From: VAZQ01 sp036555745
GTDB lineage: Bacteria; Pseudomonadota; Alphaproteobacteria; Rhizobiales; Xanthobacteraceae
DNA: 22,293 bases
Direction: 5' to 3'
NCBI GenBank assembly: GCA_036555745.1
Contig: DATBKV010000124.1
Location: 1 to 22,293, forward strand
A program made the translations under genes and the position numbers. Shown in pieces: positions 1 to 6,504 of the stretch; the stretch's first letter is position 1, and each line of letters begins with the position of its first letter. The notes under the pieces are model-generated. The model worked only from the letters and a program-made list of their open reading frames with translations. It did no database searches and was not told the DNA's origin.

Positions 1-107
1 GGCTCGTCAGCTTCATGCACTACGATCTCGGATATTTCGACTTAGAGCAGAAGACCTTGCAGCCTCTCGACAACCCGTTCGGCACGAGGTTGTCACCCAT
101 GTCTTAG
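1..107 (+). CDS. IS481-like DDE transposase, C-terminal fragment (5' end outside window)
   Basis: An open frame enters from the left edge (first full codon at 3) and ends at TAG 105-107. It encodes 34 residues containing FMHYDLGYFDLEQ and PLDNPFGTR, which I recognise as the conserved C-terminal tail of IS481-type (integrase core, DDE) transposases. Only the tail is present, so the catalytic residues cannot be seen and intactness cannot be judged. A GC-rich terminal sequence follows within 35 bp, as expected at the right end of such an element. The family call comes from memory of the tail motif; a related IS3-group element is the alternative. Confidence 0.72.
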   Translation, partial: LVSFMHYDLGYFDLEQKTLQPLDNPFGTRLSPMS

Positions 108-118
108 GTACGTTCTGG

Positions 119-141
119 CACCCATGTGTCCGGGCTGGACA
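119..141. mobile_element. Putative right terminal inverted repeat of the IS481-like element
   Basis: Read from outside inward on the minus strand, the segment begins TGTCCAGCCCGGACACATGG. It starts with the TGT typical of IS481 ends and lies 12 bp after the transposase stop. The phrase acccatgt also occurs just inside, at the stop codon (97-104). The left end and any target duplication lie outside the window, so the boundary is inferred. The end is only about 10 bp from the encoded CCA of tRNA-Gly. Confidence 0.55.
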
Positions 142-150
142 GAGAAACGT

Positions 151-224
151 TGGAGCGGGTGAAGGGAATCGAACCCTCGTCATCAGCTTGGAAGGCTGTT
201 GCTCTACCATTGAGCTACACCCGC
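151..224 (-). tRNA. tRNA-Gly (anticodon TCC)
   Basis: The minus strand reads as a complete cloverleaf: acceptor GCGGGTG, D arm TAGCTCAATGGTAGAGCA, anticodon arm with loop CTTCCAA (anticodon TCC, glycine), and T arm with GGTTCGATTCC. The discriminator is T (complement of 154) and CCA is genomically encoded (151-153). It lies 78 bp downstream of tRNA-Tyr on the same strand and is probably cotranscribed with it. A TCC anticodon reads GGA/GGG codons. Confidence 0.97.
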
Positions 225-302
225 GGCCCCGACGACGCAGGACGGACGCCGCAGGTCCGTCATTGAAATCCCATTGCCGTCGTCCGTCGCGTGACCTCCG
301 GA

Positions 303-388
303 TGGTGGGGGAGGTAGGACTCGAACCTACGAAGGCGTCAGCCAGCGGATTTACAGTCCGCCCCCTTTGCCGCTCGGGACACTCCCCC
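303..388 (-). tRNA. tRNA-Tyr (anticodon GTA)
   Basis: The minus strand gives an 86-nt class II tRNA with acceptor GGGGGAG/CTCCCCC, anticodon stem-loop around CTGTAAA (anticodon GTA, tyrosine), the long variable arm expected of bacterial tRNA-Tyr, T arm GGTTCGAGTCC, discriminator A and encoded CCA (303-305). It is the promoter-proximal member of a tRNA-Tyr/tRNA-Gly pair. In many bacteria these two precede an EF-Tu gene; here the IS element lies where that continuation would be. Confidence 0.97.
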
Positions 389-435
389 GTCGAACGCGTC
401 TCCGGCTCGACACGCGTTCCGGCCAGCACGGCCGG

Positions 436-464
436 TTTATGGGGAGCGCGTTGCGCGGTGTCAA
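436..464 (-). promoter_or_regulatory. Sigma70-like promoter for the tRNA-Tyr/tRNA-Gly unit
   Basis: On the minus strand a consensus -35 TTGACA (complement of 459-464) is followed after 17 bp by CATAAA (complement of 436-441). The -10 lies about 47 bp before the mature tRNA-Tyr 5' end, giving a leader of roughly 40 nt for RNase P processing. The perfect -35, ideal spacing and position support it. Confidence 0.62.
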
Positions 465-633
465 CCGCGCCAAGCCGCCGCTGGCCGCAGCCTCAAAAGG
501 ATTCGGATGCCGACCCGATGCGAGGGCGGCCCACGCCGCTCATGGTCGACGCCTCGCACCGGCACCGCGCCGAGCGCCTTCATCACGGTTGCCGCGTCTT
601 GATATTCCGGCGCGGTCACGAGACTGTGGCGGC

Positions 634-639
634 GGAGGA
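634..639 (+). promoter_or_regulatory. Shine-Dalgarno that decides the rlmB start
   Basis: GGAGGA lies 5 bp before GTG 645. It supports the long N-terminal form of RlmB over a start at GTG 762. Confidence 0.7.
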
Positions 640-644
640 CAGCC

Positions 645-1460
645 GTGCGCCGACCGGGCTCCAACACATCCCGTGCCACACCCCCACGCACGCGCCGCTG
701 GACGCGCAGGGGTGAGCATGTCCGGCCTGGCGCACCGTCCCGCGCCTCGCACGACGGCGCGGTGATCCTCTACGGCTGGCACACCGTGAAAGCGGCGCTC
801 GCCAATCCGGCACGGCGGATCCGTCGGCTCTATGCAACAGCGAACGCAGCGCGGCGGCTGGCTGCGGATGGCGTCATGCCGCCGGTCGAGCCCGAGTTGG
901 TGCGACCCGAAATCATCGAGCGCCGGCTCGGTGCCGATGCGGTCCACAACGGACTGCTGGCCGAAGCCGACGCGCTGCCCGCGCCGGAGCTCGAGGAGAT
1001 CGAGCCGGCCGGCATCCTGCTCGTGCTCGACCAGATCACCGACCCGCACAATGTCGGCGCGATCCTGCGCACCGCGGCCGGCTTCGCGGTCGCTGCGGTG
1101 ATCACGACCGCGCGCCATAGCCCGGAAGCAACCGGAGTGCTGGCGAAGGCCGCCTCCGGTGCGCTGGAATACGTGCCGATCGTCACCGTGCAAAACCTCG
1201 CCCGCGCGCTCGAGACGCTGCGCGCACGCGGTTATCGCCTGGTGGGGCTCGATAGCTCCGGGGAGGTCGAGCTCGCCGAGACGAGCCTGCGGGCGCCGCT
1301 TGCGCTGGTGCTGGGGGCGGAAGGCAAGGGCCTGCGGCAGCTGACGCGCTCGACCTGCGATCAGGTCGCGCGGCTCGACCTTCCCGGCCGAATCACGAGC
1401 CTCAACGTTTCCAATGCCGCCGCGCTAGCGCTCTACATCGCGACGCGGCGCGCGAGCTGA
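645..1460 (+). CDS. rlmB: 23S rRNA (guanosine-2'-O)-methyltransferase RlmB (SpoU/TrmH family)
   Basis: A 271-residue SpoU-family 2'-O-methyltransferase using S-adenosylmethionine; RlmB methylates G2251 of 23S rRNA in E. coli. Visible features are the substrate-binding N domain starting ILYGWHTVKAAL, motif 1 (LDQITDPHNVGAILRTA), motif 2 (LVLGAEGKGL) and motif 3 (LPGRITSLNVSNAAALALY), the last two forming the trefoil-knot cofactor site. I chose GTG 645 because GGAGGA (634-639) sits 5 bp upstream. This gives a basic Arg/Pro/Ser-rich leader of about 40 residues before the conserved domain, as alphaproteobacterial homologues often have. GTG 762 would start exactly at the domain but lacks a comparable ribosome site. 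The gene diverges from the tRNA-Tyr/Gly pair. Confidence 0.93.
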   Translation: MRRPGSNTSRATPPRTRRWTRRGEHVRPGAPSRASHDGAVILYGWHTVKAALANPARRIRRLYATANAARRLAADGVMPPVEPELVRPEIIERRLGADAVHNGLLAEADALPAPELEEIEPAGILLVLDQITDPHNVGAILRTAAGFAVAAVITTARHSPEATGVLAKAASGALEYVPIVTVQNLARALETLRARGYRLVGLDSSGEVELAETSLRAPLALVLGAEGKGLRQLTRSTCDQVARLDLPGRITSLNVSNAAALALYIATRRAS

Positions 1461-1838
1461 ACAGCGAGGCGAACGCGCGAATGATTGAAGCCTATTGCGC
1501 TGCACCGGCTGGCTCGCATGCGCTGAAATGAGCCTTGCATGCGCGCGTCACGGCACAGAGGGAGCCCGGCCGGGGCAGTTTTTGCTGCGCTGCAGGCACA
1601 AGCGCCCGCAGCCGTACCAGTTAGGCCGAAAGTCTAATTAGATCGCGACCCCCACAATGATACTTTTTTGATTGTTCCGGCCCATACCCGAGGGACGGGT
1701 GGAGGGGCGGGTCATTGCGATACGGGCGACCTCACAGCGACGAATAGTGGAGGATGGGCAGCACCCCCGCTGCGGGGTGCTGCAATGCATCCGCGCGCCG
1801 CGAAGCGATGACGCCAAGCACAATAGGAGGGTGACGCC
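1461..1838. other. Intergenic region and 5' leader of the MHS transporter
   Basis: The 378 bp between rlmB and the transporter have no convincing coding frame. They hold an A/T-richer patch around 1634-1678, a strong hairpin at 1758-1783 and the transporter ribosome site AGGAGG (1826-1831). I cannot place a confident promoter. Confidence 0.6.
1752..1792 (+). promoter_or_regulatory. Strong leader hairpin upstream of the MHS transporter
   Basis: A perfect 10-bp stem GCAGCACCCC (1758-1767) / GGGGTGCTGC (1774-1783) encloses a 6-nt loop, and GGATG (1752-1756) / CATCC (1788-1792) extend it across a small internal loop. It ends about 46 bp before the start codon and has no following T tract, so it is not a standard terminator. 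It could be a leader structure or a protein-binding palindrome; the role is unknown. Confidence 0.5.
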
Positions 1839-3170
1839 ATGGCGAGTGAAATCCCGAGAGACTTCCGGCGTGTGATCGTTGCCGCAGCGGTAGGAAATGT
1901 CATCGAGTGGTACGACTTCTATATCTTCGGAAGCTTGGCCGCGGTGCTGTCGGTCAAGTTCTTCGAGCAGAGCCATCCGGTCGCGGCGCTGCTGAGCACG
2001 ATCGCGCTGTTCACCGCCGGATTCCTGATCCGCCCCCTGGGCGCGTTCCTGTTCGGCTGGATGGGCGACCGGATCGGCCGCAAATACACCTTCCTCGTTA
2101 CGCTCACCGGAATGGGATTGGGCACGGGAGCGATCGGCTTGATCCCGACCTATCAGTCGATCGGCTTGAGCGCCGCATTCATCCTGTTCGGCCTGCGCAT
2201 GATCCAGGGCTTGTGCCTGGGCGGCGAATACGGCGGCGCCATCACCTACGTCGCCGAGCATGTTTCGGATGAGCGCCGCGGCTACTACACCGGCTGGCTG
2301 CAGACCTCTCCGACGCTCGGGATCGTGGTGTCGCTGGCGGTGATCATCGCGACCCGCACCTATTTCGGCACTGACGAATTCAACGCGTGGGCATGGCGCA
2401 TCCCGTTCCTGATCTCCTTCCTGCTGGTGGCGATCGCCATCTACATCCGGCTGCAGCTCGAGGAGACGCCGATCTTCCAGGAGATCAGGGCCAAGGGAGC
2501 GATGACCAAGAACCCGTGGAAGGAGGCGTTCCTCAGCGCCAATATCAAGCTGGTGCTCATCGCCTGCATCGTGGTGATCGGCGAGGGCGTCGTCTGGTAC
2601 AGCGGCCAGTTCTGGGCGCTGTACTTCCTGCAGCAGGTCTCCAAGGTCGACCCGCTGACGACGGCCTACATCCTGGGGGCTGCGCTGCTGCTCGCGACAC
2701 CGACCCTGATCCTGTTCGGCTGGCTGTCAGACCTGATCGGGCGAAAGCCGGTGATCCTGGCCGGCTTCCTTCTCGCGGCGGTCACCTACTACCCGCTGTA
2801 TTCGTGGCTGGGACAGGTGACCCAGCCCGGCAACATCAACTATCCGGTCGCGATCTTCATCATCTTCATCCTCGTGTCCTATGTCGGGATGGTTTACGGA
2901 CCGATCGGCGCGTTTCTCGCGGAATACTTCCCCGCTCGCATCCGCTACACCTCGGTTTCCGTCCCCTACCACATCGGTAACGGCTGGGGCGGCGGCCTGG
3001 TGCCGTTCATCACCTCGTGGGCGTTCGCGACGACCGGGAGCCTCGGCTACGCTCTGCTCTACCCGATCCTGGTGCCGGCGGTGTGCTTCGTGCTCGCGCT
3101 GTTCCTGATGCCGGAGACGCGCCACAACAGCATCTGGAAGGAAGTGGAGACAGCCAAGGCAATACCATAG
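1839..3170 (+). CDS. MFS transporter, metabolite:H+ symporter (MHS) family
   Basis: A 443-residue inner-membrane protein with about 12 hydrophobic segments. MHS signatures are the N-terminal VGNVIEWYDFYIFG, the loop 2-3 motif GWMGDRIGRK, GLCLGGEYGGA in helix 4, DERRGYYTGWLQ, and a second-half GWLSDLIGRKP. The family couples proton entry to import of organic acids or osmolytes (ShiA, KgtP and ProP are members). The substrate cannot be read from sequence; dicarboxylates, shikimate-like acids and betaines are all possible. ATG 1839 is preceded by AGGAGG, 7 bp away. The gene stands alone, with a terminator 120 bp past its stop. Confidence 0.9.
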   Translation: MASEIPRDFRRVIVAAAVGNVIEWYDFYIFGSLAAVLSVKFFEQSHPVAALLSTIALFTAGFLIRPLGAFLFGWMGDRIGRKYTFLVTLTGMGLGTGAIGLIPTYQSIGLSAAFILFGLRMIQGLCLGGEYGGAITYVAEHVSDERRGYYTGWLQTSPTLGIVVSLAVIIATRTYFGTDEFNAWAWRIPFLISFLLVAIAIYIRLQLEETPIFQEIRAKGAMTKNPWKEAFLSANIKLVLIACIVVIGEGVVWYSGQFWALYFLQQVSKVDPLTTAYILGAALLLATPTLILFGWLSDLIGRKPVILAGFLLAAVTYYPLYSWLGQVTQPGNINYPVAIFIIFILVSYVGMVYGPIGAFLAEYFPARIRYTSVSVPYHIGNGWGGGLVPFITSWAFATTGSLGYALLYPILVPAVCFVLALFLMPETRHNSIWKEVETAKAIP

Positions 3171-3290
3171 GCCAACGGGGCCGTTGCGCGCGCGGGTTCC
3201 TTCGCGGGCCCGCTTCGTGCCGCGATGCGGTAGGTTGCACTCTCGTTCGCAGAGTTGCGCGCAACGGCGGCGGGTTGGCGAACAAAATCA

Positions 3291-3324
3291 AAGCCCCGGC
3301 CGCTTACGCTGCCGGGGCTTCTTC
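3291..3324 (+). terminator. Rho-independent-like terminator after the MHS transporter
   Basis: A perfect 10-bp stem AAGCCCCGGC (3291-3300) / GCCGGGGCTT (3311-3320) with a 10-nt loop is followed by cttc. The T tract is weak but the stem is very stable. It lies 120 bp after the transporter stop, with no gene between. Confidence 0.65.
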
Positions 3325-3494
3325 ATGTCGCGTTTCGCAGGGGGGCTGGGAGGGACGCGACACTGACGCGTATCTAGGGAGAAAACCGTTGGAAGCAAGG
3401 ACGCCGCAAAAGCACGCAGCTCACCGGTCAAGCAGCATACGATTGGGCCGTCATATCAGTACGTGTCAGCCGGCCTAAGGTAAGGTATGAATTG

Positions 3495-3520
3495 GCTCCT
3501 GCCCCGCTCGGCGCGGGAGC
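3495..3520. repeat. Small GC-rich hairpin
   Basis: GCTCCTGC (3495-3502) can pair with GCGGGAGC (3513-3520) with one G-U pair, around a 10-nt loop. It sits about 25 bp before the possible small gene at 3545. No T run follows on the plus strand. Confidence 0.3.
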
Positions 3521-3544
3521 GGCGCATCCACAGGATTTAAGGTC

Positions 3545-3733
3545 ATGGGCCAGAGCATCCGAGAGAAGGCCAAGGTCCGACAGAACCGGGAAGAGGACCG
3601 GCCGACGGAGGACGATATCGCCCGGGCGCGCCTGGGTCCGCGCGGTCAAGAGGACAAACCTGACACCGCGACCATGACCGAGGACAGTAAGCTGCAGACG
3701 CCCTCTCGGAGCGATCCCGGACACACGGCGTGA
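3545..3733 (+). CDS. Hypothetical small hydrophilic protein (62 aa)
   Basis: A highly charged protein beginning MGQSIREKAKVRQNREED, with no hydrophobic segment, no cysteine and no recognised domain; it is probably cytosolic and may be disordered. A possible ribosome site AGGA lies 9 bp upstream of ATG 3545. It lies between a terminator and a large palindromic element. I do not recognise the family. Composition and the start context are the only support, and it could be a chance frame in GC-rich DNA. Confidence 0.38.
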   Translation: MGQSIREKAKVRQNREEDRPTEDDIARARLGPRGQEDKPDTATMTEDSKLQTPSRSDPGHTA

Positions 3734-3846
3734 CGCCGGGGCTGCCCGGTCCGGCTCCCGCCGCTACGCAGGGCTATCGCATATGGCGATTGTGGGATGG
3801 GCGCCAACCTCTCCAGCCGTCGTGTGGCCCCTGGGTCCCGGATCTT

Positions 3847-3902
3847 CGCTCGCTGGCTTCCGGGACACGAAATTATCGTGTCCCGGGCGAGTGTAGCGAG
3901 CG
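3847..3902. repeat. Hairpin arm A of the palindromic element
   Basis: The inner stem CCGGGACACGA (3860-3870) pairs perfectly with 3876-3886 around the loop AATTA. The outer stem CGCTCGCT (3847-3854) pairs with AGCGAGCG (3895-3902). Confidence 0.8.
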
Positions 3903-3926
3903 CCCTTGCGCGAGCAGAACGAGACA

Positions 3927-3952
3927 CCGATCTCGGGCTTGCCCGAGATCGG
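3927..3952. repeat. Hairpin arm B: perfect 12-bp palindrome
   Basis: CCGATCTCGGGC (3927-3938), a TT spacer, then its exact complement at 3941-3952. Confidence 0.85.
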
Positions 3953-3964
3953 CACTTATATGCG

Positions 3965-3990
3965 CGCAGGTCGGGTAAACCCGACCTGCG
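3965..3990. repeat. Hairpin arm C: perfect 12-bp palindrome
   Basis: CGCAGGTCGGGT (3965-3976), an AA spacer, then its exact complement at 3979-3990. Its size and 2-nt spacer equal those of arm B, but its sequence differs. Confidence 0.85.
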
Positions 3991-4109
3991 TGGACCCAGC
4001 GCAAGAAGTGCGAAGCGCCCGATCGGGAGCCGCGCCGCCTCATATGCGATAGCCCTGCGCCGCAACCGCGGCTGCTCGAGAAGGCCGTCCTAAAGGCCCT
4101 GACAAAGAA

Positions 4110-4131
4110 AAACCCCGCCGAAGCGGGGTTT
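4110..4131 (-). terminator. Terminator of the pirin gene (possibly bidirectional)
   Basis: The 9-bp stem AAACCCCGC (4110-4118) / GCGGGGTTT (4123-4131) closes a 4-nt loop. On the minus strand the stem runs into TTTTTCTTTG, a good uridine tract, placing it about 140 bp past the pirin stop. On the plus strand it is followed by the weaker gagagtttt. Confidence 0.8.
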
Positions 4132-4273
4132 GAGAGTTTTGGGACGGACGAGCTCCGAGGGTCATGGAGCTCGTTCCCTGCCATTCAATGCCCGACTTGC
4201 AGCAACGGTTCCGTGCCGATCAAAAAAATCCGCTGCCGCGCGAGCGGGCGCCGCCGCGCCAGATGCTCGACCT

Positions 4274-5173
4274 TCAGCGAATGAACGTCCCGGCGCGCAG
4301 CTCGGCCACCGCCTGCTGCAGCTCCGCCTGCGTATTCATCACGATCGGCCCGTACCAGGCGACCGGCTCCTCGATCGGCTTGCCCGAGACCAGCAGGAAC
4401 CTGATGCCTTCGTCCCCGGCCTGAACCGTCACCTCGTCGCCGCTGTCGAACAGCACGAGCGAACGGTTGCCGGTGTGCTCGCGCACGAGCCCGTCGCCGC
4501 CCTGCTCCTTCTCGGTAAGAACGCCGAACGGCTCCGACGCGTCACGAAAGGTGCCCGATCCCGCGAACACATAGGCGAAGGCGTGGCGCCCGGCCTCAAC
4601 CGCGAAGCTCTTGCGCCGCCCCGGCGGCACCGAGATGTCGAGATAGCGGGGCTCCGCCGCGACCCCGTCCACGGGACCGCGCTTACCCCAGAACTCACCG
4701 CAAATGACGCGGACGCGGGTGCCGTCGTCGTCGACGGCTTCGGGAATCTCGCCCGCGGGAACGTCCTGGTAGCGTGGCGCCGTCAGCTTGAGGGACGAGG
4801 GCAGGTTAGCCCAAAGCTGGAAGCCGTGCATTCGGCCCTTGGCATCGCCCTGCGGCATTTCCTGATGCAGGATGCCGCGGCCGGCGGTCATCCACTGCAC
4901 GTCGCCCGCGCCCAGCGTGCCGCGATTGCCGAGGCTGTCGCCATGCTCGACGGTTCCTGCGAGGACATAGGTGATGGTCTCGATGCCGCGGTGGGGATGC
5001 CACGGAAATCCGGCGCGGTAGTCCTCGGGACGCTCGTTGCGGAAATCATCGAGCAGCAGGAAGGGATCGTACTCCCCGGTATCGCCGAACCCGAAGGCCC
5101 GGCGCAGTTTCACTCCCGCGCCTTCGATCGCGGGCTGGGACTGGACAATGCGTTTGACGGGACGAATGGACAT
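4274..5173 (-). CDS. Pirin family protein (bicupin)
   Basis: A 299-residue protein, the normal size for bacterial pirins. The N-terminal cupin carries the metal site: H59 and H61 in WHPHRGIET, and H103 and E105 in ILHQEMP, matching the Fe ligands of human pirin and E. coli YhhW. Conserved phrases include DPFLLLDDF, GDVQWMTAGRG and HGFQLW. Some family members show quercetin 2,3-dioxygenase activity and others act in redox sensing or protein interaction, so the reaction here is not certain. ATG 5173 is chosen because the family begins just there; the frame stays open upstream to 5518, but that stretch is Arg/Pro-rich with no homology I recognise. The gene appears monocistronic, with a terminator downstream. 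Confidence 0.92.
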   Translation of the reverse strand: MSIRPVKRIVQSQPAIEGAGVKLRRAFGFGDTGEYDPFLLLDDFRNERPEDYRAGFPWHPHRGIETITYVLAGTVEHGDSLGNRGTLGAGDVQWMTAGRGILHQEMPQGDAKGRMHGFQLWANLPSSLKLTAPRYQDVPAGEIPEAVDDDGTRVRVICGEFWGKRGPVDGVAAEPRYLDISVPPGRRKSFAVEAGRHAFAYVFAGSGTFRDASEPFGVLTEKEQGGDGLVREHTGNRSLVLFDSGDEVTVQAGDEGIRFLLVSGKPIEEPVAWYGPIVMNTQAELQQAVAELRAGTFIR

Positions 5174-5294
5174 GATGGCTCGCAGGCTGCGGTTGATCGC
5201 GCAACCTATGTAGGCATCGGCGCCGGCCTCGTCGAGGCTGCGCCTGTTGGGCTGCAGCCTTGCAAGCGCAGCGGGCACGCGACCCGCCGGGCCG

Positions 5295-5618
5295 TCAGCA
5301 GTCGCGGCAGATCTGCAGCTTCTGATCCAGCCCGCGCTCCCCGGGAGTCCTGCCGGCGCCATTCTCGTCGCGCTGCACGTCAGGCGGCAGATCCTGCGGC
5401 CGTGGTTGCCGGTGGCCGACGGGCGCCTGCGCCCGGCCTTCGGTCGCGGCGGAGCGCGGCGGATTGTTCGGCGCGGGCGCAGGGTTGTTCTGCGCCAATG
5501 CCACGCCCGGGATCGCACCTGCCGCCGTGATCGCGGCGGCCAGCACCAGGCGCCGAGTGATGCCTCCCGGCGCAGGAGGGCAAGCTCGCGCTGCGCCGTA
5601 TGCGAAGCTCCGATTCAT
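5295..5618 (-). CDS. Hypothetical exported protein (107 aa) with Cys-containing C terminus
   Basis: Starts at ATG 5618, preceded at a 5-bp distance by AAGGAGG, a near-perfect ribosome site. Residues 22-44 (TRRLVLAAAITAAGAIPGVA) form a signal peptide; the RR before the hydrophobic core could suit Tat or Sec, with probable cleavage after ALA. The mature part is Pro/Gln/Asn-rich (NPAPAPNNPPR) and ends in KLQICRDC. No domain is recognised. It is transcribed toward the pirin gene, with 121 bp between. The ribosome site and signal peptide make it likely to be real; the function is unknown. Confidence 0.68.
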   Translation of the reverse strand: MNRSFAYGAARACPPAPGGITRRLVLAAAITAAGAIPGVALAQNNPAPAPNNPPRSAATEGRAQAPVGHRQPRPQDLPPDVQRDENGAGRTPGERGLDQKLQICRDC

Positions 5619-5790
5619 TTTCGCCTCCTTCTCAAAGGAAGACCGTCCCGGTACTTGTGGGTATTGCATTCACTTATTGTAGCCGCGGCAGCTGCGCGCC
5701 GTTTGATCCGGATTGCGGTTCCAGGTTCACCTTGTGCTGAAGCCGCGAGCGGGGGCTCAGTGCACGATCCGCCCGTCGTCCGCAGATCGG

Positions 5791-5862
5791 TGCCGGGTGA
5801 GAGATTTGAACTCCCGACCAACGGTTTACAAAACCGCTGCTCTACCACTGAGCTAACCCGGC
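5791..5862 (-). tRNA. tRNA-Thr (anticodon TGT)
   Basis: The minus strand reads acceptor GCCGGGT, D arm TAGCTCAGTGGTAGAGCA, an anticodon arm CGGTTTTGTAAACCG (anticodon TGT, threonine), T arm GGAGTTCAAATCTC and discriminator A. CCA is not encoded; the genomic bases after the discriminator give CCG. It reads ACA-type threonine codons. Confidence 0.95.
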
Positions 5863-6162
5863 AATCGCTTGGCAGAGGCTTCGCTTCTTTGTTCTCAGAT
5901 GAGAACAAAGCTACCGCTCTGCTTCCTTTTGGTTTCTGTATGGCCTCGCGCACGCTGGCGTCAACCTGCGCCGTCGCATCCGCAACCATGCCCTGGTGGA
6001 CATGGTTGTATAGGCGCGATCCCAACTTTCCTGAGTTTAATTGCCCAGGAGCCCACGCTCGCACTCGCGCGCGCGGCTTAGGGCGTGCCCCAGCCGTTAA
6101 GGCGCCAGGCGATCGCTCGATGCTTGCCGCGGGCTGAATCGACTGAACGCCGCGCCACCGGG
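5863..6162. other. Intergenic region upstream of tRNA-Thr
   Basis: No gene is supported here. The minus strand should carry the tRNA-Thr promoter but I see no clear -35/-10 pair; TATACA (complement of 6008-6013) is a possible -10 without a matching -35. The region holds the perfect palindrome at 5887-5910. Confidence 0.5.
5887..5910. promoter_or_regulatory. Perfect 10-bp palindrome upstream of tRNA-Thr
   Basis: CTTTGTTCTC (5887-5896), spacer AGAT, and its exact complement at 5901-5910. It is unusually AT-rich for this DNA and lies 25 bp upstream of the mature tRNA-Thr 5' end. It has no T tract on either strand. It could be an operator-like site or a transcript hairpin in the tRNA leader. Confidence 0.45.
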
Positions 6163-6504
6163 TCAATAATATCCGTACGGGCCGCGCCAGGACCTGTATC
6201 CGGGATAGTACGGGTACGGGCGGCGATAGTATCGGTAGTAACGAGGATAACGATAGCCGGCGTAGCCGTAGGCCGGGTAGGCATAGCCATAGGAGTAGGC
6301 CGGATAACCGTAGGCCGGATAACCGTAGGCTGGGTAAGAGTAGTAAGGACGCGCCAGTGCCGCGCCAACGAACGCACCGAGCGCGAACGCACCGATGCCC
6401 CACCCCCACCCCCAGCCCCATCGAGCTTCCGCCTGTGTCGGCATCGAGATCGTGGCTGTCGCCAAGCTGCCCGCCAGCACCAATGCAGTCAGAGGTCGTT
6501 TCAT
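6163..6504 (-). CDS. Exported Gly/Tyr-rich repeat protein (113 aa)
   Basis: ATG 6504 is preceded by AAGGAGG. Residues 1 to about 27 are a Sec signal peptide (MKRPLTALVLAGSLATATIS, then MPTQAEA). The mature part opens with a WGWGWGWG run and a short hydrophobic glycine-zipper-like stretch (IGAFALGAFVGAALA), then a Pro/Ala/Tyr/Gly region with repeated PAYGY units, ending in Tyr/Arg/Pro-rich sequence and GPYGYY. Such short periplasmic or surface GY-rich proteins are frequent in Bradyrhizobium-like genomes, but no function is established that I know of. Low complexity limits homology inference. Confidence 0.75.
   Translation of the reverse strand: MKRPLTALVLAGSLATATISMPTQAEARWGWGWGWGIGAFALGAFVGAALARPYYSYPAYGYPAYGYPAYSYGYAYPAYGYAGYRYPRYYRYYRRPYPYYPGYRSWRGPYGYY
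6301..6330. repeat. Exact tandem 15-bp duplication inside the PAYGY gene
   Basis: CGGATAACCGTAGGC occurs twice head to tail (6301-6315, 6316-6330), with degenerate copies on either side. On the minus strand each unit encodes one Ala-Tyr-Gly-Tyr-Pro step, so copy number can change without a frameshift. Confidence 0.85.

Larger units (their letters stand above)
3767..4059. repeat. 293-bp cloverleaf-like palindromic element with 19-bp perfect terminal inverted repeats (MITE-like or structured RNA)
   Basis: The ends CGCAGGGCTATCGCATATG (3767-3785) and its exact complement (4041-4059) enclose further nested pairs: GGGCGC 3799-3804 with GCGCCC 4015-4020, and CTGGGTCC 3831-3838 with GGACCCAG 3992-3999. 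Inside lie three separate hairpins at 3847-3902, 3927-3952 and 3965-3990. All pairings are mutually compatible, so one strand could fold into a stem with a three-armed multiloop. Flanks CCGCTA (3761-3766) and CCGCAA (4060-4065) match at 5 of 6 bases, a possible worn target duplication. No transposase is inside. It may be a non-autonomous mobile repeat, a palindromic repeat mosaic or a structured RNA. Confidence 0.7.

Noticed and set aside
188..765. Plus-strand frames across the tRNA genes
   Set aside because: They translate the complements of tRNA-Gly and tRNA-Tyr and have no start signal except the rlmB GTG at 645.
3767..4059. CRISPR array
   Set aside because: The palindromes differ in sequence and are arranged as nested inverted pairs, not as direct repeats with regular spacers.
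4130..5530. Long plus-strand open frame of 466 codons
   Set aside because: It is the complement of the pirin gene and the small exported gene; its translation has no recognised domain, while the minus frame has clear pirin motifs.
5887..5910. Rho-independent terminator
   Set aside because: Stem is perfect but no T tract follows on either strand, and it lies upstream, not downstream, of tRNA-Thr.
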